Assembly: GCA_021846685.1 (NCBI GenBank)
Contig: JAJZWL010000007.1
Span: 1-40,721 of the forward strand
Source of the DNA: a bacterium
Lineage (GTDB): Bacteria; Patescibacteriota; Dojkabacteria; JAKAPS01; JAJZLI01
Reading direction: 5' to 3'
DNA length: 40,721 nucleotides
The notes below the pieces were generated by a model, which saw nothing but the letters and a program-made list of their open reading frames with translations, had not been told where the DNA came from and searched no databases. The position numbers and the translations under genes are program-made. Below, in pieces: positions 1 through 10,000 of the stretch. The number at the start of each line of letters is the position of its first letter. Position 1 is the stretch's first letter.

Positions 1-301
1 CCGGGTAAGTGTCATGAATGAGTTTTAGTGTAATACCTATATTTTCGACTCGCTGCCCTTCATCAATAATTACAAGATCAGCATTTCCAATATAAGACTT
101 TAATTCAACGGCTGATTTGTTAGTTAGACCAATAACTACGTCTGGATCATCACAATTTAGATATAGTGGTGATTTAAATCGTTTTGCTACTTCTTTGGCT
201 AAGGTAGTCTTGCCTACCTGGCGAGCTCCATAGAGGATGGCAATAAGCCCATTAGAAAGAACCTCTTCAATATGTTTCTGTTCATATCTTTGAATATACA
301 T
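1..301 (-). CDS. AAA+ ATPase (DUF4143-type), N-terminal part, runs off the left edge
   Basis: Reverse complement from ATG at 301 reads MYIQRYEQKHIEEVLSNGLIAILYGARQVGKTTLAKEVAKRF...ADLVIIDEGQRVENIG with Walker A GARQVGKTT and Walker B-like LVIIDEGQ. Open to position 1; absent from the ORF track because it is truncated. Confidence 0.85.
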   Translation of the reverse strand, partial: MYIQRYEQKHIEEVLSNGLIAILYGARQVGKTTLAKEVAKRFKSPLYLNCDDPDVVIGLTNKSAVELKSYIGNADLVIIDEGQRVENIGITLKLIHDTYP

Positions 302-362
302 AGCTACAGTTTATCATAAAACTCCGATTAACGCGAATCACATATCGAAAAATAGCACTTTA

Positions 363-557
363 ATGCGAGTGGTTATGCTTTTATTTATTATTTTTCTTAA
401 TAATATAAATAATGTGTCTGGATTAGACTTTGAATTATATATTGCTTATATACTTAAAACTAAAGGCTATACAAATATTAAATTAACAGAAAAGTATGCT
501 CTAGTACTAGATAATAAGGTGTTTTCAAAACTCTTCAATATCAATTTTCTCTTTTAA
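363..557 (+). pseudogene. Possible N-terminal fragment of an Mrr-like restriction endonuclease
   Basis: SGLDFELYIAYILKTKGYTNIKLTEKYALVLDNK resembles the FExYVAxLLxxxGYxNVxxTxxxxDxGVD entry motif of Mrr-type endonucleases but stops shortly afterwards. Confidence 0.35.
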
Positions 558-591
558 AGATTTTTAGCTACAATTACAATATAATAAATAT

Positions 592-1257
592 ATGTATATT
601 TATCTTGATGAAAGCGGAACACTTACTGGCGGTGCTGGAGATTATTTCATCGTAGCTTCTTTTACAGTTGGTGATATAAGAAAAATTGCAAAGGAATTTC
701 GTAAATGGCAAAAGAGTAAATTACCTAAAAAATTAAAGGTGAAACCAGAGGTTAAATTTAATGATAATATTAATAATACATTAAGGCTAAAAACTTTAAA
801 ACATTTTGCAAATCAGGATATTCGAATTTTCTATACTTTCTTAAAAAAGAAAAATATTCCACTGGAATACTATAAAAAGGGTAAGGTGCACGAAACAGGG
901 TTGTTGTATACAGAAATTGTAAAATCAACACTTGGTTTATATATACCTATTACTGATAAACAGGTTTTTGTTATCAGAGATAGAAGAACACTAAAAGGAG
1001 TAACAGTAGAACAATTTAATGACACTATTATTGCAAGTCTATTACCAAATCTTCCAGCAAAAGTCGTGTTTCAAATACAAGCTGTAGATTCAACATCCAG
1101 TGCACAAGTACAAATTGCAGATTGGATTTGTGGTGCATTAGCACATTATTATGAAGGTAAACCAATGGGAAAAGAATTTTATGCTGTATTGAAGGGGAAT
1201 ATTGTTCAAGAAAAAGAATTATTCTCGGAGAAATGGACAAAGGTATGGGAGAAATAA
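592..1257 (+). CDS. DUF3800 domain protein
   Basis: N-terminal YIYLDESGTLTGGAGDYFIVASFTVGD and C-terminal VDSTSSAQVQIADWICGALAHYYEGK match the DUF3800 pattern (DES...D...QIADxxxG). Confidence 0.8.
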   Translation: MYIYLDESGTLTGGAGDYFIVASFTVGDIRKIAKEFRKWQKSKLPKKLKVKPEVKFNDNINNTLRLKTLKHFANQDIRIFYTFLKKKNIPLEYYKKGKVHETGLLYTEIVKSTLGLYIPITDKQVFVIRDRRTLKGVTVEQFNDTIIASLLPNLPAKVVFQIQAVDSTSSAQVQIADWICGALAHYYEGKPMGKEFYAVLKGNIVQEKELFSEKWTKVWEK

Positions 1258-1285
1258 AAAAGACCCACTTTCATAGGTCATTTTT
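1252..1285. terminator. Putative intrinsic terminator after the DUF3800 gene
   Basis: AAAAAGACC-cactttcata-GGTCATTTTT hairpin with A/T flanks immediately after the stop codon. Confidence 0.45.
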
Positions 1286-1423
1286 ATTGGAGCGACGGTG
1301 CTATCAATGTTGTTCCTAAACTCATTACTGAATCTCTGACTCAGGAGCATCTAGGCACTAAATAGTTTATTATTATCAGCTCCAAATATATTATATCACC
1401 ATTGTCAATAATTACAATTAGCA

Positions 1424-1700
1424 GTCTTGTCCAATACGAAAACATACTGAAATGGTAATTGATTCTAATACAGAAACATACTGAAAGAAGAATTGAAAAA
1501 GAAGAAGTGAGTCGTCATAATATATTTAGAATGAATATAAATATGAACGACTCACGTATAGTAAGTATAAAACAATTAGAAGAGATAATAAATGGATTAA
1601 ACTGTTGTCACCTATACTCAAACCATTAAGATTGAGAATGGAAATTGACGAAAACAGGAGAGTTCTCTATGGCCTTCAATAGACAGACATCTTTACACAG
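1424..1700 (+). mobile_element. Probable IS/transposon remnant (end repeats plus start of a decayed ORF)
   Basis: Direct repeats CCAATACGAAAACATACTGAAATGG (1431-1455) and CTAATACAGAAACATACTGAAAGAAG (1467-1491); perfect 9-bp inverted repeat GTGAGTCGT/ACGACTCAC (1507-1515/1547-1555); short ORF from 1531, MNINMNDSRIVSIKQLEEIINGLNCCHLYSNH*. Confidence 0.35.
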
Positions 1701-1773
1701 GGAAGTTTCTCCAGTTCTATGACAACAGTATTGCTTGATATTTGTATTTCTTCATGACCATTTAAATATATTT

Positions 1774-2196
1774 CTAGAAATTTTCTAGTGAAATAGAATA
1801 TTTTTTAAATTTGTCAAAATGACCTTTAATATCATGAGAGATGAGTTTCATGTCTTTTTCTATTGCGAGAGCCATATACAATGCATCATATATCGTAAGA
1901 CCATACTCTGTACTTATTTTAATAGTTTCTTGCATTAATGAAGAAGATAGAGGCTCTATTGTCCATGGATATGAAAATAGTTCTAATGATATTTTATCAG
2001 ATTCTTTTATTCCAATCTTTTTCCCACGAATTAATGCGTTTATAACCTCCAAAATTAAAAGTTCTGGAATGATAATATTTATTTCCCCAGTTAGAAGATT
2101 TGTAAAAATGTTTTTAGAGTTGCTTACTAAATCCTCATCTTTTTGATTAAACCATTTCACTGCAACTGACGCATCTAGTATGAACGTGTTATCCAT
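1774..2196 (-). CDS. PIN-domain toxin (VapC-like)
   Basis: FILDASVAVKWFNQKDED..., ELLILEVINAL, STEYGLTIYDALYMALAIEKDMKLISHD: acidic PIN motifs in the expected order. Adjacent to an AbrB-type antitoxin. Confidence 0.9.
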   Translation of the reverse strand: MDNTFILDASVAVKWFNQKDEDLVSNSKNIFTNLLTGEINIIIPELLILEVINALIRGKKIGIKESDKISLELFSYPWTIEPLSSSLMQETIKISTEYGLTIYDALYMALAIEKDMKLISHDIKGHFDKFKKYSISLENF

Positions 2197-2201
2197 GGCA
2201 A

Positions 2202-2498
2202 TTAGTGCTTTTCTCTATCGTCTGATATAAATTTTGTTAGATTTGTACTGGTTTTCTTGATATTTTTTGATAGTTGATTCCATTGTTTTTCTGCTTCCTC
2301 TGCTGTCATATATTTTTTCGCAACTTGATATGATGCATTTGGAAGTTTTTCAAGTTTAAAGCCTGACTTAGTAGTTTCTATCTTTACAAGGACATTACCT
2401 TCAACTGGAATTTTTAAAGCATCTCTAATCTTCTGAGGTATTGTCATCTGCCCCCTTTCCCTAATAGTTGTAACTTCTTGTATATAAACTGTATTCAT
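2202..2498 (-). CDS. AbrB/SpoVT-type antitoxin
   Basis: TTIRERGQMTIPQKIRDALKIPVEGNVLVKIE swapped-hairpin AbrB motif. Start moved from 2507 (inside the -10 box) to ATG at 2498. Confidence 0.88.
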   Translation of the reverse strand: MNTVYIQEVTTIRERGQMTIPQKIRDALKIPVEGNVLVKIETTKSGFKLEKLPNASYQVAKKYMTAEEAEKQWNQLSKNIKKTSTNLTKFISDDREKH

Positions 2499-2534
2499 AC
2501 TAATCATACTATACGATTAGTATGAATTTGTCAA
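2493..2534 (-). promoter_or_regulatory. Promoter and 13-bp palindromic operator of the AbrB/PIN module
   Basis: TTGACA (2534-2529), 17-nt spacer, TAGTAT (2511-2506). Perfect inverted repeat ATTCATACTAATC (2493-2505) / GATTAGTATGAAT (2515-2527) overlaps the -10 and the start codon. Confidence 0.7.
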
Positions 2535-2761
2535 TTGTTAGTCTTGTCATATGAATAATAACATTGAAATGAAATAAGGAATAATTGAAAAAATAACCCT
2601 TAAATTTGTAAACAAAGGTGTGAGTAGCTTAATAAGTTTATTTGAACATAATCACAACCGAAAGTGCAATTATTCAATTGGTCGAGACGGGAGATCTAGA
2701 GGACGTAAGTGGATGAAAAAAGGATAGTTATTACATAAAAAGAGAGAGACGCTATAACTAT

Positions 2762-3894
2762 TTATGGTATAAGTTGAGGTAAAGAAAAAAGAGCCTCCCC
2801 AAAAGGAATAATCTCAATTTCACCAATATGTTGACGGAATGTTCCACCATAAATCATATAACATTTTGCAAGAGGATAATCCTTTTTAAAAATATTGAGA
2901 TTATAAAGATCTGATGAGGAGATATTTCTCTTACTTTTAATTTCAAAAGCATGTAGTCCGTTCTTTCCATAAGCAATAAAATCAACTTCAATTCCACTTT
3001 CAGTTCTGTAGTAAAAAAGCTTATATTTTCGTTGTAAATAATCATTAATTGCACGTAAATTTTGAAAAAATAAACTTTCTAAGGCAATTCCACCAATTTC
3101 TTCTGGTTGATCTAAGGGACCCATAGATCTAATCGCTCGGTATACTCCAACATCAAAAAAGTAAAATTTATTGTGTGCTATAAGACGACGTTTGGCTCTT
3201 TTAGAAAAAACTGGGAGTCTAACACCCAAGAGTAAATCTTCAAGAGCAACAAAGTAATCTTCAACTACTTTGCGATTTACTGCTGCATCTCGAGATACTT
3301 CAGATATATTTAAAATGGATCCTTGAGAAAAACTGGCTGTTTCTAAAAAACGCGCAAACGCTCCTATGTTACGGCTGATTCCTTCTTGGATTACTTCTTG
3401 TTGTAGATATGTTTGTACATAACTAGACAAATAATTTTCTCTATTTTCTTCACTAAAAATTGAAGGAAGGCTACCAAAGCGCATGCACTCCTTCACATTA
3501 AAATCTGCCCCTAACTCCAAGGCAGTTAAAGGATACATAAAGTACGTTAAGGCTCTTCCTCCTAAAAGATTTTGACCACTTCGTCTCAATTTTCTAGCAC
3601 TTGAACCAGTCATAATGAATTTATATTTTTTCCTCTCAATAAGACGATGTACCTCATTAAGAAGTTCAGGAATTCGTTGGATTTCATCAATTATAATCCA
3701 ATCAATAAATGTATCTGGGATCATTTCAGAAAGACGTGAAGGATTAGCCAATAAACGATTGCATGTTTCTGCATGTAAAAGATCTATATAAAGTGCATTA
3801 GGAAAGTTGTTAAGAACCCAAGTTGTTTTACCTGTACCTCTACCTCCAAAAAGGAAAAAACTTTTATGAGTTGCTTCAATAATCTGTTATACAT
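2762..3894 (-). pseudogene. AAA+ ATPase (DUF4143-type) with N-terminal frameshift
   Basis: ORF 3751-2762 has IIDEIQRIPELLNEVHRLIE...FIMTGSSARKLRRSGQNLLGGRALTYFMYPLTALE and the C-terminal DUF4143 region (FYYRTESGIEVDFIAYGKNGLHAFEIKSK). The same frame continues upstream with IIEATHKSFFLFGGRGTGKTTWVLNNFPNALYIDLL (Walker A) but has no ATG before TAA. The natural start ATG at 3894 (MYNRLL...) lies in another frame. Confidence 0.75.
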
Positions 3895-3900
3895 AAGTCC

Positions 3901-3935
3901 AATATACTGTGGGTTATGGACTTGTCAAGTCCATA
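3901..3935 (-). promoter_or_regulatory. Promoter plus palindrome upstream of the DUF4143 ATPase
   Basis: TTGACA (3928-3923), 16-nt spacer, TATATT (3906-3901), then 6 nt to ATG at 3894. Palindrome TATGGACTTG-T-CAAGTCCATA (3915-3935) covers the -35. Confidence 0.65.
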
Positions 3936-4016
3936 TTTACACAACATACATTCTGGATTTATTGAAGATATACTAATATGGTATATTTAAATTTTATTTT
4001 TTCCTTTTTTGTAACT

Positions 4017-7000
4017 TTATTGTATTACAACATAATTCCAAGAATAAGTACTGTTCTGCTCTGGTGCTTTTGTAAAGTTTATGCTAAATCCTGTTGTAGT
4101 TTCAGATACATATACACCAAGATTTGAAGCTCCTGTGAGGGCATTATTAGGAGTAATTATAACAATTGGAGTCATCTTATATGGTGAAGTGAATTTCAAA
4201 TTAAACTGATTTCCTAATGCAGGAGAAGATCCCGTAGTAAGAGTAATATTCCCTGATATATCAGTTGATCCTGCAGTTAAAGTTGTAGTAGCTCCTGTTC
4301 CTGAAGAAGCAGTTGGAGATATTTTTGGAAGTACACCAATTGGGACTATATGGCCTGCTATTAAAAAATCCCCTGTTATATCGAGTGTTCCTGATATATT
4401 AGTATTCCCAGTTATGTTTAAATTCCCATTACTACTCATACTAAGTACACTCATGACTCCAGAGGAGGACATTATTGGATTATAGTATTCATTTTTTACT
4501 AACATCAATATTTTACCTCTGAGATAAGTTTTGCCATTATATGTAAAGGTACTTGCTCCAGGTGTACTAGAAGAAAGAGAATTTAATGCCATTCCGACTA
4601 CTTGCCCAGGAGATGTTGCATCCTGCCCATATCCTGAAAAGATTGAGCCTGTTATCATATCCCCTGTATTAATTGCACCATTAAAATTTGTAACCTTTAC
4701 TAATACTCTCCCTGCAAGTGCTAAAGGAATCGACCCTGGTAAATATTGTTGATGTAAAGTAATTCCAGGATTCGTGGATATTACACCAAGGGTATTTTGA
4801 GAATACGGATGTGTAGTAGGAATAGCTACAAAATTGTTTATACTGTTTGAAGCAGAGTGTGTGCCACTAATACTTACTACATCCGCGGCAGAGGCACCAT
4901 TTGAACCTATTACATTTTCTGCAAGATCTGCTGGTATTCCTCCAGTTGTAATAGATCCTGCAAAGATAGCATTACCATATTTATCAAGAGAGAATATATC
5001 TTTGTAATTACCACTAATATTTGATGATATAGTAAAATCTCCAGGAGATGTAGAATGTGTTAATAGAGAAGAATAATATACTGTTGATACATTACCACTA
5101 TTATTCTGTCCTCCTATCTCATATACATACCCGTTGTATTCTACTGATGTGCCCCAACCTGTAGCAGCTGGCAGAGAACTCGTGGATGTCCAAGACCCTA
5201 GTGTTCCATTACTATTGATAGGGGCATAATCTACTGTCGAGACATAAGCATTACTACTGTTCTGTCCTCCTATCTCATATATATATCCATTGTATACTAT
5301 TGATGTGGCATCCCGGATAGCTACAGGAATGGATGTTGTGGCTGTCCATGCTCCTAGTGTTCCATTGCTATTGATAGGGGCATAATCTACTGTGGAGACA
5401 GTAGAGCTACCGTTCTGTCCTCCAATCTCATACACGTATCCATTGTACTCTACCGATGTGGCTTCGCTTGTAGCTACAGGAATGGAGGTCGTGGATGTCC
5501 ATGTTCCTAGTGCCCCATTGCTATTGATAGGGGCATAATCTACTGTGGAGACAGTAGAGCTACCGTTCTGTCCTCCTATCTCGTATACATATCCATTATA
5601 TTCTACTGATGTGGCCTGAAATGTAGTTTGTGGAAGAGAGGTTGTGGATGTCCATGCTCCTAGGGTCCCATTTCCATTGATAGCTGCATAATATACACTC
5701 GACAAATAACCACTACTGTTGGATCCTCCTATCTCATACACGTATCCATTGTATTCTACTGATGTGGCATAATCTGCTGCCACAGGAAGAGATGTTGTGG
5801 GTGTCCAGGATCCTAGTGTTCCATTTCCATTGATAGCTGCATAATATACTGTCGAGAGCCAATTACTTCCACTATACCCCCCTATCTCATACACGTATCC
5901 TCCATATGTCACAGAGGTTCCCGCTGATATCCCAACATTTGCAGTATTAGCTGTTGGGGGTGCTGTACTTGTTGTTGCAACTGAGCCTGAATCTGTATAG
6001 GTAACTGTAGTGCCTCCTGAAACTGATGCAAGAAACTTTTCTCCTCCTGAACTTGTTCCTTTATATATGTTATACCCCGTTGCACCTGTGTCCTGTGTCC
6101 AAGACAGTGCTATTGGATATGCTGTCGTTCCTTCTGCAGCCGATACCTCATTTGACACTGTTGTCTCTCCTGCAGTAGTTGTTGCTGTTATTTCATAATA
6201 ATATGTTGTTGAAGCTGCAAGATCTGCACCTACCGTACCTGATGTTCCCACTGCTGCTGCTAATCCAGATGGTACAGATATCAAAGGAAATGGGGTTGTT
6301 GAAGGCCAAGATGAAATTGCAGGATTTGGAGTAGAGTTATAGTTGTTTTTTCCAAAATTTAAACTAAATCCAGAAGATTGAATATCTAAAGGAGAAGCTG
6401 CAGTTATTAATGTATTACTCGGATTTGTAAGATTTATAGCTCCTCCAAAATTACTAGCCCCTTGTACTGATAACCCTCCTCCTATATTCATATCCCCCGA
6501 CAGATTTATATTTCCTCCATTATTCTGTGCTGTCTGAAGATTTGTTAAAACACTACCTTTAGTATTTTGAGATAATCCACCCTCTTTTAGTGCTTTAAAA
6601 TAATATACTGTCGATACAGTTTCACTGCTATTACCATTAACCCCGCCTATTTCATATGCATAGCTATTGTATACTACAGTAGTAGCATTTCTTATGGGAA
6701 CTGGAAGAGAGGTTGTTGCTGTCCAAGGACCCAAAGAGCCATTGCTATTGATTGGTGCATAATTTACTGAAGAATAAGCTGTGGATCCTCCACTACCTCC
6801 TCCTATCTCATATATATATCCTCCTGATTCTACAGTAGATTGAGAAGAAGAGATTCCTATATTGGGTAATGAAGATGTGGTTCTCCATCTGCCAATAGTC
6901 CCATCAGTGTTGATTGGTGCATAATACACTGTTGTTAATGCAAGGTTAGTTCCATAACTGAATCCCCCAACTACATATACATATCCATTGTATGTAACTG

Positions 7001-10000
7001 AATCAGGTTGAGATCCTATAGCTTGAGGTAGAGAAGTCGTCGATTGCCATGTACCTAATGTCCCATTACTGTTAATTAGTGCATATTCTACTGTGGATGT
7101 TGCAGCTGTTGTATATCCTCCTATCTCATACACATATCCATTGTATTCTACTGATGTGGCTCCATCTGTAGCAGCTGGTAAGGAGGTCGTGGCAGTCCAG
7201 GATCCTAGTGTCCCATTACTATTGATTGGGGCATAATCTACTGTTGAGACAGTACTACTACCATTGTATCCACCTATCTCATATACGTATCCGTTGTATT
7301 CTACTGATGTGGCATAACCTATCCCCACATTTGCAGTATTAGTTGTAGGTGGTGCTGTACTTGTTGTAGCAACTGAGCCTGAATCTGTATAGGAAACTGT
7401 TCCTCCTCCTGAAACTGATGCTAAAAATGTCTCTCCTCCACTTGCTGTCCCTTTATATATGTTATATCCTGTCGCACCTGTATCCTGTGTCCATGATAGT
7501 GCTATTGGATATGCTGTCGTTCCTTCTGCAGCCGACACCTCATTTGATACTGTTGTCTCTCCTGCAGTAGTTGTTGCTGTTATTTTATAATAATATGTAG
7601 TGGAAGCTGCTAAATCTGACCCTACACTACCAGAGGTACCAACACTTGCTGCCAAACCCGATGGAACAGATATCAAAGGTAGTGGAGTCGTAGCTGTCCA
7701 AGATCCTAATGTCCCATTGCTATTGATCGAGGCATAATCTACTGTAGATAACGGGTCACTACCACTGTTTAGACCTCCTATCTCATATACATATCCATTG
7801 TATTCTACAGATGTGGCACCTTGTGTTGCTACAGGCAGAGATGTCGTTGAAAGTACTCCAGTATCTGTATAACTATTAGTATTACTTGTATACTCTACAG
7901 AATTTGTAAAATTAGTATTACTCGATCTGTATATAATATATCCTGTTGCACCTGTAACTGCATTCCATGTAAGTGGAATCTGGTTCGTATTTGTTGTAGC
8001 AGTATTAGTTGTAGGAGGAGTTGTACTTGTTGTTGCAACTGAGCCTGAATCTGTATAGGTAACTGTAGTGCCTCCTGAAACTGATGCTAAAAATGTCTCT
8101 CCTCCACTTGCTGTCCCTTTATATATGTTGTATCCTGTAGCACCTGCGTCTTGAGTCCAAGACAGTGTTATTGGATATGCAGTTGTCCCTTCTGCCGCCG
8201 ACACTTCAGAAGATACTGTACTTTCTCCATTCGGAGTCGTTGCTGTTATTTCGTAATAATATGTAGTTGATGCCGCAAGATTTGATCCTACACTCCCAGA
8301 TGTCCCTACCGCAGCAGCTAATCCCGATGGAACAGATATAGGTACAGTCTTAACCGTCATAGCTTTTGATGGAAATGATTGTCCATTATTACTCTGTGCT
8401 ACTACCTCATAATAGTATGTTCCAGATGATAAAATTCCTCCCGTATTTGAAGTAGTTCCCGATGCAAGACCAGTTGGTGCAGGCAGTCCTTGTACATTTA
8501 GATCAGAAGACGCTAATAAAACATTCTCATTTACTGTTAAATCACTACTTGGTGTTTGCCCTAAACTTATAAGAGTATTATTTGCTCCATTACTACCATT
8601 TGAGGTTACAGAAAATATACCCGAATTCGTACTGTAAATCTGAGAGTAATATACACTATTCAGATATGTACCTCCTACACTACCTTGTCCTCCTATCTCA
8701 TATACATATCCATTGCTCTCTATACTTGTAGAATAAAATATCCCTTGAGAAAGGGGAGTGGTAGTTCCCCATGCTCCAAGTACTCCATTAGATTGAATTT
8801 GAGAATAATATACACTTGATAAATAAGTACTACCTGTATATCCTCCTATTACATATACATATCCTTTATACTCTATAGAACTTGCATGAATAATGTTTTG
8901 AGGAAGAGATACTGCTGTGTTCCACGAACCAAGAACTCCATTACTACCTATTTTAGCATAATATACACTCTGCAATGCATGATAACTTCCATTATTATTT
9001 TGACCTCCAAATAAATATATATATCCTCCATATTCTGCACTTGTCGCATAAATAATAGCCTGAGGTAGAGAAGTAGTTGTACTCCATGATCCGAGAGCTC
9101 CATTACTACCTATTTGAGCATAATATACAGTTGAGACATAACCTCCATTAAATCCCCCTATTACATATATATATCCGCTATATACAACTGATGTTGAAAA
9201 TTCTGTCAATTCAGGAATAGCAGTTGTACTATTCCATGCACCTAAAGAACCATTACTCTGAATTTTGGCATAGTATACATTTTTACTATTATATCCACCC
9301 ATTTCATATATATATCCATTATATTCTACTGATATAGCATTCTGATTAGCAGATGAAAGAGGAGTCGTTGCAGTCCATGCACCTAAGGAGCCATTACTCT
9401 TAGTTTGAGCATAATATACACTAGTAACGGGAAGGTTAGAAGAATTATCTCCTCCTATTTCATACACAAAACCTGCATATGTAACTGAAGTTGAACCTTG
9501 AAGTCCTTGAGGAAGAGAGGTTGTCGTATTAAAATTACTCAATTGACCTAAATTACTTGTATTTACAGATCCCATATTCAATCCAAAATTTGTTGAATTC
9601 AGTGTTAATGAAGACGCAGATGATATATTACTCCCATTACTATTTGTTAATGATATATTCCCTCCTATAGATGTACTCCCCCCTATAAAGGAATTTCCTC
9701 CTACTGTAAGATTATTCGCTATATTAGAATTTCCACCATTATTCTGAGTCACACTAAGTGCACTTTGAGGACTCGCAGATACATTTTCATTAACTATTTC
9801 TCCCGAAGAAGAAAGTGAGAAAAAATATACTGTTGAAACATGTGTAAGATTACCGTTTCTTCCCCCTAGAACATATACATACCCTCCATATGTTACTGAT
9901 GTTGCACCCCACAACTCCTGAGGCAATGAATTTGATGAAGTCACCCAGGAGCCTACTCCTCCTCCTGATAATAACGGGGCATAATATACCGTTGATAATT

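Noticed and set aside
1287-1385. Possible tRNA or tRNA relic (GGAGCGAC...GCTCC ends)
   Set aside because: No T-loop GGTTCGAATCC, no anticodon arm, wrong spacing on either strand.
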